Shown piece by piece: positions 44,800 through 55,946 of a stretch of 64,000 nt of DNA. The notes beneath the pieces are model-generated. The model was not told where the DNA came from, did not search any database, and saw only the letters and a program-made list of their open reading frames with translations. Location: the NCBI GenBank assembly GCA_029204225.1, contig CM055103.1, forward strand, positions 53,237,538 to 53,301,537. The letters run 5' to 3'. Every line of letters begins with the position of its first letter. Position 1 is the first letter of the stretch. The DNA is from Diphasiastrum complanatum (lineage: Eukaryota; Streptophyta; Lycopodiopsida; Lycopodiales; Lycopodiaceae). The translations under genes and the position numbers were made by a program.

Positions 44800-45503
44800 T
44801 GTTGGATTATTCTACTATCGAAGTGATTCATCTGAATAATCACTCTTTAATCTTCATCCATTCATTATTCAGTTCTGCAATTTTATTTGTGTTTATACAC
44901 AGGCTACAGAATTACTCGAAATTTGCTCAACAAGTGGCTCCAACATATCAACCATCATCGGACTTATCGGCGACGCCGACGAAAGTTGAAGAAGTCGACT
45001 GTGTCGAAGAACAACAGTTATTGTTCCACTTGATATGAAGCTAAAGACTTGCCCTAATTGGTCTGTAAGTAAATTTTTGAGAAGTCCTAACTGGATTGCT
45101 ATTTACCAAATGCGATTACAACCTGATTAGTTGTCCTACTGGATACACATTAACTGCTTAGTATAAATAGCTGATCATCAAAGACTTATTTAGCTTAGTC
45201 TCTACCTCAGCTCAGAGCTCAGTTTTTGTATAGAGTTCTATCAGAGTATTGTTATGCGCACTTACTACTTATCAACGGAAGTGCATTAGAAAGAGTTTTC
45301 AGTTCCTCAGAGATAACTTAGAGTACACGGTTTTTATCCATTATTGGTTTGTGCTCTCATCATCTGATTTGTACATGCTACGTATTGAGTCAATCTATCC
45401 TTCTTATTACATTCAGTATCATGTCAGAACGTATGCTTCTCTATAGTTATTTGTAACTGATAAATCTCTTATTGTTTTGTCTGTTCTGTTGAATACATCA
45501 ACA
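44800..45503 (+). repeat. 704-bp LTR of the copia element 1 family
   Basis: TGTTGGATTATTC to GAATACATCAACA. A TATA-like GTATAAATAGC lies near 45161. Homologous to the LTR at 51382-52054 (minus), and in its R/U5 part to the inverted LTR piece at 46200-46500. Copia leader and gag follow on its right, so it also sits as a 5' LTR. Confidence 0.75.
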
Positions 45504-45870
45504 ATACATCATTGTTTGGCTACGAAATCACTTTAGTGCTAATGATTTCAAAGTTAGTTGCTAGAATATTGAACACGACTTCTGTCATTATAGCTTTGTT
45601 CAATTATTGATAGGTGTTGGAAATTAAGTCCACAGTTTTCTTCTTGGTGAATATTATTTCTATTTCAAGATTCTTCCTACACGTTTATATTTCCTGTTGT
45701 TGGCATTACTACATCTTAGTGTCATCGATACAATCGATTGACTAAGTTCCAAATGGATTCTCAACGTAAAGTTGGTCTTATTGCAGACAAGCTGAATGGA
45801 TCCAATTATCATTTGTGGAAATTTAAGATGAAGGTCTTGGTAATCACCAACGAGTTATGAGATGTTGTTA
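45504..45870 (+). pseudogene. Copia leader and gag start
   Basis: Leader TTGTTTGGCTACGAAATC, then ATG at 45753: MDSQRKVGLIADKLNGSNYH, LWKFKMKVLVITNEL, stop. This is the copia gag N-terminus. It is cut at about 45870 by an inverted copy. Confidence 0.75.
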
Positions 45871-46500
45871 CAAAAAACATCTCTTTTGTTTTTTTATAAA
45901 CAACTATTTTGCCTCCATACAAAAGACAATCTACTAGTTCTTCTCTCATACAAGTGTATGAACGATTTTTCGCAACTAATTTTTTTCTTAAATCTTGAGT
46001 TATCACTGCATCTGAATCTTCAATGTTCGATCCTGTTGCAATCATCTTCCTCTTTCACAATGGATGACTATGCCTATCAATTTCAAACAAAACAATAGTG
46101 ATAGAAATCACCTTTGATCTTATAGTAACTAACTTTGAAATCGTCAGTACTACAGTGATTACGTAGCCAAACAATTAAGCATCGAAAATTATCAGACAAA
46201 TAATTAGTTGCGAATTATTCGTGAATTAGTTGCGAAGAAATACAGAAAACGCATACATTCTGAGACGAAGCTGAACACAATAAAGGATAGTATTGATTCA
46301 AAACGAAATAGAAGTAAATGAATACAATAAGTTGCGGATCAAAGCCGCGTACTCGATGCTATTTCTGAGCGGCTAAAATGAAAGTCTGAATCAATGTGCA
46401 ATGTTGATAAGCAGTAGTGCAATAGCAATCTCTAAAATAACTCTAAGAAGTGAGCTAGAATGTAGAAAACAACACCCATACCAATAGAAAGCCCCTTTTA
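45871..46500 (-). mobile_element. Head-to-head inverted copy: LTR R/U5, leader and gag part
   Basis: The minus strand from 46500 aligns with 45230-45625 of the plus strand: LTR end (GTATGCGTTTTC, CGCAACTAATT), then leader TTGTTTGGCTACGTAATCACT and GATTTCAAAGTTAGTTACT. A gag stretch follows (IATGSNIEDSDAVIT, 46045 downward). The junction near 45862-45890 is a short palindrome, GAGATGTT and AACATCTC. Confidence 0.7.
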
Positions 46501-46603
46501 TATTGAGTCTCCACCTTCACTTCCTTCAAAACCCTAAAAAATTGAAAACACCAAAAAATCCTATAAAATCCAAAAACACCAGCAACTCATACCCCAGTAC
46601 CCA

Positions 46604-47400
46604 ATGGACCAACAAAACGATCCTAAAGTCCCAGACGATTATCCATACGAGATCAGGTCCCCTGAAGCTGAACAAATCAGACGTCATAGATTCTATCGAA
46701 TGCGGTCCCCACCCTACAAGCCATCCACAAACCCATTCGAAGGACAAGAACATGATAGAGCCGAGTCCTCACGAGCCAGAACCCATGTTCACGGTGTTGA
46801 AACATACCATGCCAGAACCAACCTTAATGGAGTCTCTTCTACCCACAATGCTCATCATGAGAGACGTACACCCAAACTAGATCTACCAAAGTTTGACGGT
46901 AGTTCGGACCCTCAAAGATTTTTGCAAATCTTTGAGAATGCATGTGATGTATATGGCAAGACATCACCCGACACCATGATTCAACTCTTCTCGATATGAT
47001 CAATCGAACACGAGAATGGTTTTTTAACCTTGATCGTGAAGATAAACGTGATTAGTCACTCTTGAAGGAGGCCTTTATCAAACGCTTCAAGCCATTTTGC
47101 TTGATAGAAATCCCTTTTGTCAAGCTTAGTAATATCAAAATGACAAAAGACGAACGAGTACGAGACTATATTGAGCGTTTCAAACACCTCAAAAGTCAAG
47201 TACAAGAACAGCCCTCTGAACAGATGCTCATCATTTGGTTCTTAGTCGGCCTTCCAAGATGGATTAGACGCGAGCTTAAATCCAATGATGAATATACGAG
47301 CCTAAAGATAGCTATGTCTGATGCCATCAAGGAAGAAGACGAAGGATCAGATATTGACGAATCTAGAGAAAGACAAGCACCACATGCTCTTGTCCATGAG
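46604..47400 (+). CDS. Ty3/gypsy gag (retrotrans_gag type), one frame break
   Basis: First part 46604-46999: charged head, then KLDLPKFDGSSDPQRFLQIF and YGKTSPDTMIQLF. Second part 47062-47424: KEAFIKRFKPF, RVRDYIERFKHLKSQVQEQ, LIIWFLVGLPRWIRRELKS. Together these are the full capsid core of gypsy gag (PF03732 type). One stop or frame break near 46996-47060 separates them. No LTR was identified to its left. Confidence 0.85.
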
Positions 47401-47951
47401 TCGAAGCCGATCGAGGACACCTGAGATCAGCTTTGGAAATCACAGCTGGCGTTGCTCAATAAGCAACACCAACTTCAGATGGAGAAACTCACCAATGAGT
47501 TTCAAGCTACCCTGAAGTCTATCCAAGGAAGTATGCCTGGTCAGTCAAACCCTGCCCAGGTACCTTATAGACGAAAAACAATATGGTGCCCACACTGCTG
47601 GCTACGCATCGTGTTGATGCTTGTCCTTCATATCGACCTATCCAAGCACATATAGTTCAACAATATGAAGAACACCCATCCCAATCTGGAAATGCCTTGT
47701 CTTATCCTGACTATCCATCAGAAAGTCCAGACCCACTAGCCATACAAGATGGCTATGCAGTTATACAAGGGCCACTGCATACCAGATGCTTCATCTGTGG
47801 TGAAACTGACCACTTCATGGTTGATTGTCCAGTCAAGACCAAGTACCATCCTGAGTGTGTCGACTGTATAAGAAAACACAGTTTCAAAGACTGTCCAAAG
47901 CAACGTGCTAAGATCCTACATGCTTGTCACGTCAGTTATGAATCACAATAG
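47400..47951 (+). CDS. Gypsy gag C-terminus with zinc knuckle
   Basis: After another frame change the region holds CFICGETDHFMVDC (C-x2-C-x4-H-x4-C) at about 47790-47830. A second Cys/His cluster, CVDCIRKHSFKDC, follows about ten residues later. The double finger is a nucleocapsid feature. It ends with a TAG near 47951. No protease follows in recognisable form. Confidence 0.75.
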
Positions 47952-48928
47952 GATCTTCACGACGACAACACAAGCATCATAGCAACCAACAGTTAAACCT
48001 GCTGCTCAATCCAGAAGTTTCTTACTTCTACTATATCACCGTCCAATACACCAGCTCCATAATGAAAAAAGACAATATGAAATGAGTCCTTGTCGAAAAA
48101 AAGTAAAACCGATATTCCATCATCTGCTACAATGTCCAACCAAGAGCAACCTCCATAGGAAATTGACAGTTTTTTTTCCCTTCTACAAACTCAAATCTAT
48201 TTGTCTTTCCACATGCAGATAAGATTTTCAATGTGCCAATACACAACAAATCTAGGATTCGGAAATCCACTTAGAAATTTGGTTCTGAATCTCTTGTTCG
48301 ACAAGGTCCTCATGACATAGTACTTCAACCATACCTGCATCTCACGCTATATCTTACAACATCTGTTATCCATGATGATAGATTATAGTGTCACCAACCC
48401 TGTCTTGTTTTGACAAGGGCATGTTAGAGTAAGTCACATTACTCTACAAAACAACTGAAATATTGCAACTATCAAGGTACATTATCAATGTTGATGAATG
48501 CAAGTTTTGTTCAACAAGTGCTATACAGTTCTCACTCTCTATAACGTTTGTTTATTTCCTTGTTTCTCTTCACCTATTTTGTGTGATTGATTTTTGCATG
48601 AGGAATAGCTACTGCACGAGAGTCTTCTATAGAGCATCTCCAGAACACATTTTCATTCATCTATCCATCTTCAGATTCCTTTCTACAGCAGTTTCCAATT
48701 TTTGAGAAATATGAGAAATCCATGCCAAGTTAGAGTTGATTCCTGCACCTCATTGCCATATTATTCTTTGAGTCAACTACAACAAGATCGAAACAAATTT
48801 AGTTAAAATTTGTTCAATCTTTAGTCCAGTCGCATGTTCAACGAGTTTCAACTACGTGTTCCACACGTCGATCCAATCTTGAGCATGAACAGTCACCTAC
48901 AACAACATCCCCACCAACAGATTTTGGG

Positions 48929-49017
<89 letters not shown>

Positions 49018-50160
49018 TCTGTCTGGATCCACTAGAGCAGTTACGCTGCCAACAACAACACCAGCAAGATCGACAGCCAAGGTCACAAACCCAAAGTCGA
49101 CAATGACAAGGCTAAGAAGACAGATGGGCAATCCAAAGCGACTCGATTTGAAGAAGTACCCCAGTCACGACGAAGATCCTTCAGAAAGGAAAACACAAGC
49201 ATTAGAAAATCAGTCTCCTTCTTCAGCCAACCTCTTGCCATACTTCTGTGCCCATTCTCATGTCTATCATCCACACCATCTACCGTTGTCACCACCCCCC
49301 CCCCCCCTTCCATCTGTTTGTTTATCATCAGTTTACTGTTCTTATGAGAAATCTCCAGTTTTGATAGTCTTATCGAAGCAGCTGATAGATCATTGCAAAT
49401 GTCTTGCGAAGACTAACTGCCACCTACAATGGATGATCAGCCAAACGAAGATCTAAGAAGCAGACGAAGCAGCTAGAAGAAATAAAAAGAAAGATTCAGG
49501 AAGCTGAGGAGGAAAGGACAAAACTTAAACAACAGATGAGTCAGATTGATCTTGATCAAAAGAAACTCTCTGGAGTAATGATAGTTGAATCCCCTCTTAT
49601 GAAGCCCAAACAGATCCAAAAGTAACGGATCAAAAGAAAGAGCTGCAGAAAATGAAAGATGAAGACATCAGTGAACCTGCAAATAAAACAAGCTCCTCAT
49701 CCAACAAGTGGTGGTCGAAGCTCGATATTGCAAGGGTCCAAAGCTGCAATTGTAGAACTATTAGTTCCTTCACTTTGTTACCAAGCCTTCATCATATTTC
49801 CTCACCGTTACCAAACCGTCCATCCAAAACTGTTTCTACTACCAAATTTTTGATGATGAGTCCATCCCCTTGAGACTGATATCCAAGATTTGTGCTACCT
49901 ATCAGAAAAAAAGCATCGACAAGACTGGAATTTCATCTGAGAGAAGAACCACAGAAACACCTAGAGGCAAATGGAGGATACAGACCTCCCAGAAGAAACC
50001 AAAGATGGAATCTGCCAAGAAACCAAAGATGAATCCGTCAATGGCAGATACAAGTGACTAAACAAAGAGACACATGGAAAGCACTCGAGCATGCAAGTTG
50101 TGAAGTTGCTGGGAGCTCTCCAATTTTGAGAATGTCAACCACTTGTAGCAATAAGACATT
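47952..50160 (+). pseudogene. Decayed coding-like sequence of unknown family, with (GA)n insertion
   Basis: Fragments of open frame without a known domain. The best is a charged coiled-coil stretch (about 49445-49625): KRRSKKQTKQLEEIKRKIQ, EERTKLKQQMSQIDLDQKK. Then comes LLVPSLCYQAFIIFPHRYQ (about 49760) and, in another frame, LISKICATYQKKSIDKTG (about 49870-50061). They may be one broken protein. Following gypsy gag they may be element-encoded, but I cannot name them. Confidence 0.4.
48931..49013 (+). repeat. (GA)41 microsatellite
   Basis: 83 bp of GA, preceded by a G run. A poly-C run of about 14 lies near 49297-49310. Confidence 0.95.
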
Positions 50161-50204
50161 CTAAATCAAATTGAGGCAATTTGTGAAAAACAGTTTTTGT
50201 GATA

Positions 50205-50420
50205 AAGGCTGGCGACAATAAGCACTTGGTTTTATGTAAGCGAACGAGGATCTACGCTTTTCCAAGTGACGATCGAAGATGCCAATGCAAAGCGGAGTGA
50301 CATCATCCAATATGAGTTGCAGTGGGTCCTGCAACACATTAGGGGTGGGATGATGTTGGTTGATTCTGACGAATCCCCAAGATACTCGGACAGAGCAACT
50401 CAAGAGCACCTCTCCCCTTA
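50205..50420 (+). other. Short unidentified open frame
   Basis: A plus-strand frame of about 70 codons opening after a stop and reading TWFYVSERGSTLFQVTIEDA, IIQYELQWVLQHIRGGM and DSDESPRYSDRA. Composition looks protein-like rather than random. No family recognised and no start codon chosen; it may be a scrap of the broken protein to its left. Confidence 0.35.
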
Positions 50421-51309
50421 GACCGAGGAGGTTTCTGGGAAGACGAGACTAATGAAGACTGAGAGCCGAGAAATACTAGCTAGGAAAAGACATGCAAGAA
50501 CTGTGTAAGCCTCATGGTGAATCTCGGAAGATAGAATGACCATGTAGGAACTAGTATTTCTAAGCAAATGTAATAAATGCAAGTAGACCCCTCTTAAAGA
50601 AAGTAGAGTGAGCCACCTTTTGATGGTGACCTCTAGTGGAGAGCAATATTTCACTTGTAATTTGTGAAATGTGGAAATTCCACTAGGATGCCACCTAAGG
50701 AGCTCTCTTGCTTATTTAAGAGACTCCCTCTTTGTGAAGAGGAGCTTTTTGCATTGTATCTACTCCATGCTTAATAAGAAGATTTTCCATGAGTTTGATG
50801 CTACACTAAGCTCCTTGATCATGATGGTTTTCTTGAGTGATGCCCCTATGATCATGCCCTTCCATTCATATTGTGTAGTTTTTGATGTTCTTGGGATGTC
50901 TAAGAATCAAAAGGCTGGTTGGTTTCTTGATTCTTGGACTTCTAACATGTTGTAGATTAGTTTCTTGTTTTGCCAATTTATGCAAGGTAGTTCAGTGTTA
51001 ATGTAGTGTAGGCTCTGATTTCAGTCCATTTTAAGTGTAGGTAGCTGTAGAATCTGTAGAACGTTCATTGGTTTGTATGCTGATCTGTGAATGAGCATTC
51101 TTGGCTTGCATCCATGTAGAATGTAAGTGTGTTCAAGAGTGACGTCTCTGAGTTGTCCTCTGACATGCAAGACATAAATAAAATACTACAACGAAACTTT
51201 GTTTCTTTCTGCCTGGGTTGGCATCGTAAAATCAATCAAGAAACCATCTAACGACTGTCATGAAGCCTGATAACAGGCAAAAACGGTTTTGTAAGCAAGA
51301 AGCAGAAAA
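50421..51309. other. Non-coding; possibly LTR-like
   Basis: Contains TTGCTTATTTAAGAGACTCCC near 50707, a TATA-type context followed by a pyrimidine-rich stretch, as in LTR R regions. No borders or partner copy were found. No gene seen. Confidence 0.3.
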
Positions 51310-51392
51310 ATAAACAACAGGTCCTCTAGAGCAGGGGATCTGTCAACATAATAAACAACAGTTCCTATGGAGCAGGGGATCTGTCAACAAAT
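51307..51392. repeat. 43-bp tandem duplication
   Basis: AAACAACAGGTCCTCTAGAG and AAACAACAGTTCCTATGGAG, each followed by CAGGGGATCTGTCAACA. Confidence 0.85.
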
Positions 51393-52054
51393 GTTCAGGA
51401 GTGTTTAAGCTCACAAGCTTGAGAAAGAGAGGTAACTATTCAAATGCTTGCTGATAACTTCTGATTTGATAATTCTGATTATCAAACTGTATGAACATGA
51501 GCAACTGTTTATACTAAAAAATTAGGTCGTGAATTGTGATCGCCAGTTGGCTAGTGATCCGTTGGCATCCATCCGGTCTTTTTCATTGATTGCTGATAAG
51601 CGGTGAAATTGGTCGTAAACATTATGTCTGCATAAATGAGCCAAAACTGTAGCTCTGCAAAAATGAACTAAAATAGCCACAAGCGACACTGTCGGATTTT
51701 TTGCGAAAAAAATGAAAAAGAGGACAATGCCCTTAAATCTCATTTAGGGTGGCCCCACACTTTGCTAGAGTCATTTCCTTAACATTTGAAGCTCTTTGAA
51801 AAAAGCGAGAAATGCGACACTGTGAATTCTGTCAGACAAAAAATGCGAAAAAAGCGACACTGCTTTTTTCAACGGGATTCCTGACTGGCGAAAAAGACCA
51901 ATATTGTAGACTTCATGTATTTTTGCAAATTGTATAAAAACACTTGTAATTTTGCAGATTGTATAAAAACGTGAGAAAATTCGTGGAACTGGATAAATAA
52001 TGGATGAAGATTAAAACCGATTAGTCAATTGGTAAGAAGGAGAATAATCCAACA
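51382..52054 (-). repeat. 3' LTR of the 52-kb copia element
   Basis: The right end is fixed: minus-strand polypurine tract TTAAGGGGGAG, then TGTTGGATTATTCTCC. Homologous to the LTR at 44800 (TTAATCTTCATCCATT, TTTTTATACA, AGTATAAACAG). The left end at TGTCAACAAATG is a guess from TG/CA and from length. Confidence 0.65.
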
Positions 52055-53663
52055 CTCCCCCTTAATCTAAATCCTTGAATGCCTTCACCTTCAAACTTAG
52101 TTCTACATAGAATCTTCTATGTGACTCCAAACTTAATGCTTTAGTAGAAACATCTGCTGTCATATTTTGCGTTCTATAGTACTGCAATCTGACCTCTTCG
52201 TTGAGAACTTTGCTTCTAATGAAATGATACTTCAGTTCAATGTGCTTACTCGTACATGAAATCTAGGGTTGGCTGATAAAGCAATGGCACTTTGATTATC
52301 ACAAAATAATGTCTCGGAGCATATAGATTTAGACCAATATCTGAGAGTAAATTCCTCAACCAAATTGCTTCCTTTGTAGCTTAAGAGGCTGCGATATACT
52401 CTGATTCAATGGAAGATAGAGCTATTGAAGATTGCTTGCGACTGTTTCAGGAAACTGGACCATTGTTGAGGAAGAATGTAAATCCGGAAGTAGATTTACG
52501 AGTGTCTACATCTCTTGCCCAACTTGCATATGTGAAACCACTGAGTAAATTGAGTTTGTCGTTGTCGACTGCTCCATAACAAATGCAAAAGTCCCTAGTA
52601 GCTCAAAGATATCTCATGACTCTAGTAAGAGCCTTCCAATGTGTTATACCAGGGTTAGTCATATACTGACTAAGAGAGCTGACTGCAAAAGCTATGTCTG
52701 GCCTGGTAAAGATCATAGCGTACATAAGAGATCCTATAATAGAATGATAAGGATACTCATGCATCTGTTGCTTTTCATGAATTGTTTGGGTACACTGGTC
52801 CTTTGACAATTTGAGACCTGGTTCCATTGGTGAGAGAGCTAACTTGCAATTCATCAGATTATATCTGACTAACATGTTGTAGATGTATCTCTGTTGTGTA
52901 ATGCAAACCAGCTTCAGCTTTATGTCTCTGTGCATCTGTATACCAAGGCAGAAATGAGCTTCGCTCAGATGGGTCATGTCGAATTTGGAAGATAACATTG
53001 TCTTGGCTTCTTTTATCAGATCAGTACTGTTGTTGAAAAACACTGTATCATCCACGTATGAAGTGATAATGATAAAAGACTGCTGCACTGCTCTGAAGTA
53101 AATGTTTGAATCTGAAGAGCTAGGTGTGTAGCCGTGATCAATAAGGAAAGTATTGATCCTTTGAAACCATGCTCGAACAGATTGCTTCAAGCCATAAAGT
53201 ACCTTATGGAGTTGACACACATGATTGTGTTTACCCTCGATAATATAACCTTCGAGTTGCACTATGTAAATGTCTTCTTCGATAACTCCATGGAGATATG
53301 TTGTCTGTACATCCATTTGATGTACTTCCAAATCTGCTGTTGCGGCAAATGATAGCAAAAGTCGAATAGAAAAATGCTTGACTATTGGACTGAAGGTCTC
53401 AATGTAATCGACGTTGTATACCTGAGACAAGTCATGCCTTTCTCCTATTGATGCTTCCATCTGTGTTGTACTTGACTTTGAAAATCCATTTGCAATCAAC
53501 TACGTTTCTCCTGGCAGGTAATTTGACAATTGTCCACGTCTGGTTCTTGATAAGAGATGAATACTCTTTATCCATAGCTTCTTTCCAAAGATCTGAGTCA
53601 GGTTGACTGAGTGCCTTTTGGACAGACGTTGGTTCCTGAACAAGATAGGCTACAGACTCGTGC
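52055..53663 (-). mobile_element. Copia RT and RNase H, minus strand
   Basis: Minus-strand order: SVAYLVQEPTSVQKALSQPD, DLWKKAMDKEYSSLIKNQTW, VVDCKWIFKVKYNTDGS; then a 298-codon open frame (52603-53499) with NVDYIETFSPIVKHFSIRLL, HQMDVQTTYLHGVIEEDIY, YGLKQSVRAWFQR, IITSYVDDTVFFNN (YVDD) and GSLMYAMIFTRPDIAFAV. RNase H (52130-52600) reads SIESEYIAAS and ATKEAIWL but has stops. It begins abruptly at about 53663 with no integrase. Same family as element 1. Confidence 0.88.
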
Positions 53664-54860
53664 CCCTGCTGCTCCCGCCACTATGACCAGAATCCAGCCG
53701 GCGCCAAGTTCCTATGGCTGAAAATCTTTGATCGGTTCTAGCGGAGTCCAGAGAGCTCAGATCGATGTGCAATCACCTAACACGATCTAGGCATGATTAA
53801 AGGAAGCCTGGGGATCAATAAAATCTAGAGAGAGAAAATGACTTTCTAGAAAGAAAAAATCCTAGAGAGAGAAAAACGTGCTTTACCAGCTTGGGTAGAG
53901 TGCTTGGTATGAGGGGGGGTGCCGAATCACACCAATACTATAGGGGAGTGTGGGTTGCGACTCAGGGCGAGCTCCAATCAAGTCTCAGCCTCCCTTGCTA
54001 GAATGTTGTCATGGCTCTCGCCTTGGCATGCTAGTGCCCCGGAGACTACGGTCACACACTTGAAATGTAACCTTCTCAGATTTATCAATAAAGTGAGATT
54101 TTTCTCAAACTGACTCTGATTACCTTTTGGGTTTCAGTGTTCGGTAAAAGCGCCAGTTGTAAGGCCACTTTCAAAATTTTTAAGTTGGCACATAGCTGAG
54201 AATCGTATCCCAGGATGCCAGCGGTATGCCGTCGGGACCATTCGGTCCGTGGCGCCAGCGGTATGCTGTCGGGACCATTTGGTCCAGGAACTGGTTGTCT
54301 CCATATTTGTCGCGGCTTGTGATTCTGAGTGTTCCTTGCATGAACGTGAATGGGTCAAGCTCTTGGGGAACAGCCTCTAACCTGTCGGCTGAGTTGGATG
54401 GCTTGCTTGGGTGGAAGTTACCTGTTTATGGCTGTCCAGTCTGGCGTGGCGCCAAGTTGGCTTCCAGCGCTCGTGACGAAGCTTTCAGTTGGTTAAGTCT
54501 GATGTAAGTCAGACCGCTTGCTTGGAATGGATGTTACTCGTTTGTAACGAAGCTTCGAGTTGGTCAAGTTTGATGTATGTCGGGCGGCTTGCTTGGAGGG
54601 AAGTCACCCACATCGGGACCCCCGATCTGGCATGGCACCAAGTTGGATCTCAATGTTGGTTTTCGGAACTTCAAGTTGGTTAAGTCTGATCATTGTTGGC
54701 GAGTTGGCTGCTTGTATGTCAAGTGGGTTTGGATGGCAAGAGTTGAAGGATGGGAAGCTAAGTCGTGGTTCCCGGCTCCCTTTGGGATGCCTGCGCTTCA
54801 TAGTCCTTGATGATCTTCTGGGTTTTAGAGTCACCTAACTTGGCAATGACTTCTTGTTGC
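53664..54860 (+). repeat. GC-richer unclassified block with tandem repeats
   Basis: Left part is non-coding with repeated CTAGAGAGAGAAAA. 54213-54288 holds two copies of GCCAGCGGTATGCCGTCGGG...GGTCC. 54380-54720 holds about four degenerate copies of a 70-120-bp unit: GGCTTGCTTGGAGGGAAGT, GCACCAAGTTGG, CGAAGCTTCGAGTTGGTTAA, GTCTGATGTATGTC. G+C is above that of both flanks. No gene or known element recognised. Confidence 0.6.
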
Positions 54861-55810
54861 GACATGGATAACAACTGAGAATATGTGTAGACACCTATAG
54901 TTCCCACAATAATGTCCCTGTTCTAACATGGTTATTGTTGTGGATGGATGCAGGTGAGCATATTTTCTTCGACTCTGAGCTTTTGCTGGTTGTTAGGTTT
55001 GGTCAACATAGTGTCTTTGATTGTGATGACTCTATACGAATTTAATTTACTTTAAGATTCGTATGCTTGGTATTGTGGTGATAATGTGCAATTTTGTTTA
55101 GATTTGTTAGGTTCACACACACACACACACACTCAGTCGCTTTCATCTTAGCGAACATTTTTTGCAACTACTAGATGGATAGTCTTTCAAACCAAATTAC
55201 TATATAATAGCTAGAGAGCATTCATTCATAAGAAAGGTCAATGAAAATAGTCGATAAAGACTCACAAACTAATCAAAATATATCGGTTAATCTTGTAGAG
55301 TAGTTTAGGTAGACCAGAGTAAGCTACACGCCTCTCACACAGATCATGGGGTGAATATGCCAATGAAAGATTTGTGTCAATATTTGCATGCTTTCTTGAA
55401 AATATTTATAGCTTAGAGGTTACATTCACTTGTTTGAGCTTCGAGTTTGGCTTGTGTTTTGACATATATTAGGAAGATGGGAGCTCCATTATTTTCACCA
55501 TGGCATGTTTAAAACAATAGAAATCTAGATAGTAATTTCGAAAAAATTCTAACCCTTGGGAAATTTAAAATTCAACTGAAACTCCTATCACTTTAGGACC
55601 AAAAACCAGTCAATAACTAGTATATGATCAACTAGCATTGCTAGGATTGCCATAATATAGCTCACTGAAAATGCTCAAACAACGATCAGTTTGAGTGAAG
55701 AGAACCTTGGATTTTTTTTAGTATAAACTAATTTCAAACTATAAAATATTGTAAGGTCAATGGAGTACATTGTTTTTATGTAGCTTGGCCTCATGGATCG
55801 ACATTGTGAA
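54861..55810. other. No gene seen
   Basis: Contains a (CA)10 run at about 55112-55132. The right end should hold the 3' UTR of gene B. Confidence 0.5.
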
Positions 55811-55946
55811 CTATAAAACACCTTTCTCTATTAAACTATTAATGGTATCATCAAAGCTTTCTTCTATACCCTTAAACTGAAGACCAAGCTTTTGTATCTT
55901 TGTTGAGCTAAGGCCAGTGTACGATGGCTTAATATCTTTCGGAATA
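55811..55946 (-). CDS. Gene B exon 6, C-terminus
   Basis: 136 nt. Acceptor TGTGCAG; stop TAG at 55811-55813. Encodes [20 protein letters not shown] and [14 protein letters not shown]. Confidence 0.9.

Noticed and set aside
46526-46753. Minus-strand hydrophobic frame in the gypsy gag region
   Set aside because: Low-complexity antisense of the Pro-rich gag leader.
54134-54838. Overlapping open frames in the GC-richer repeat block
   Set aside because: Several frames are open on both strands because of the base composition and tandem repeats; no motif, no consistent start.
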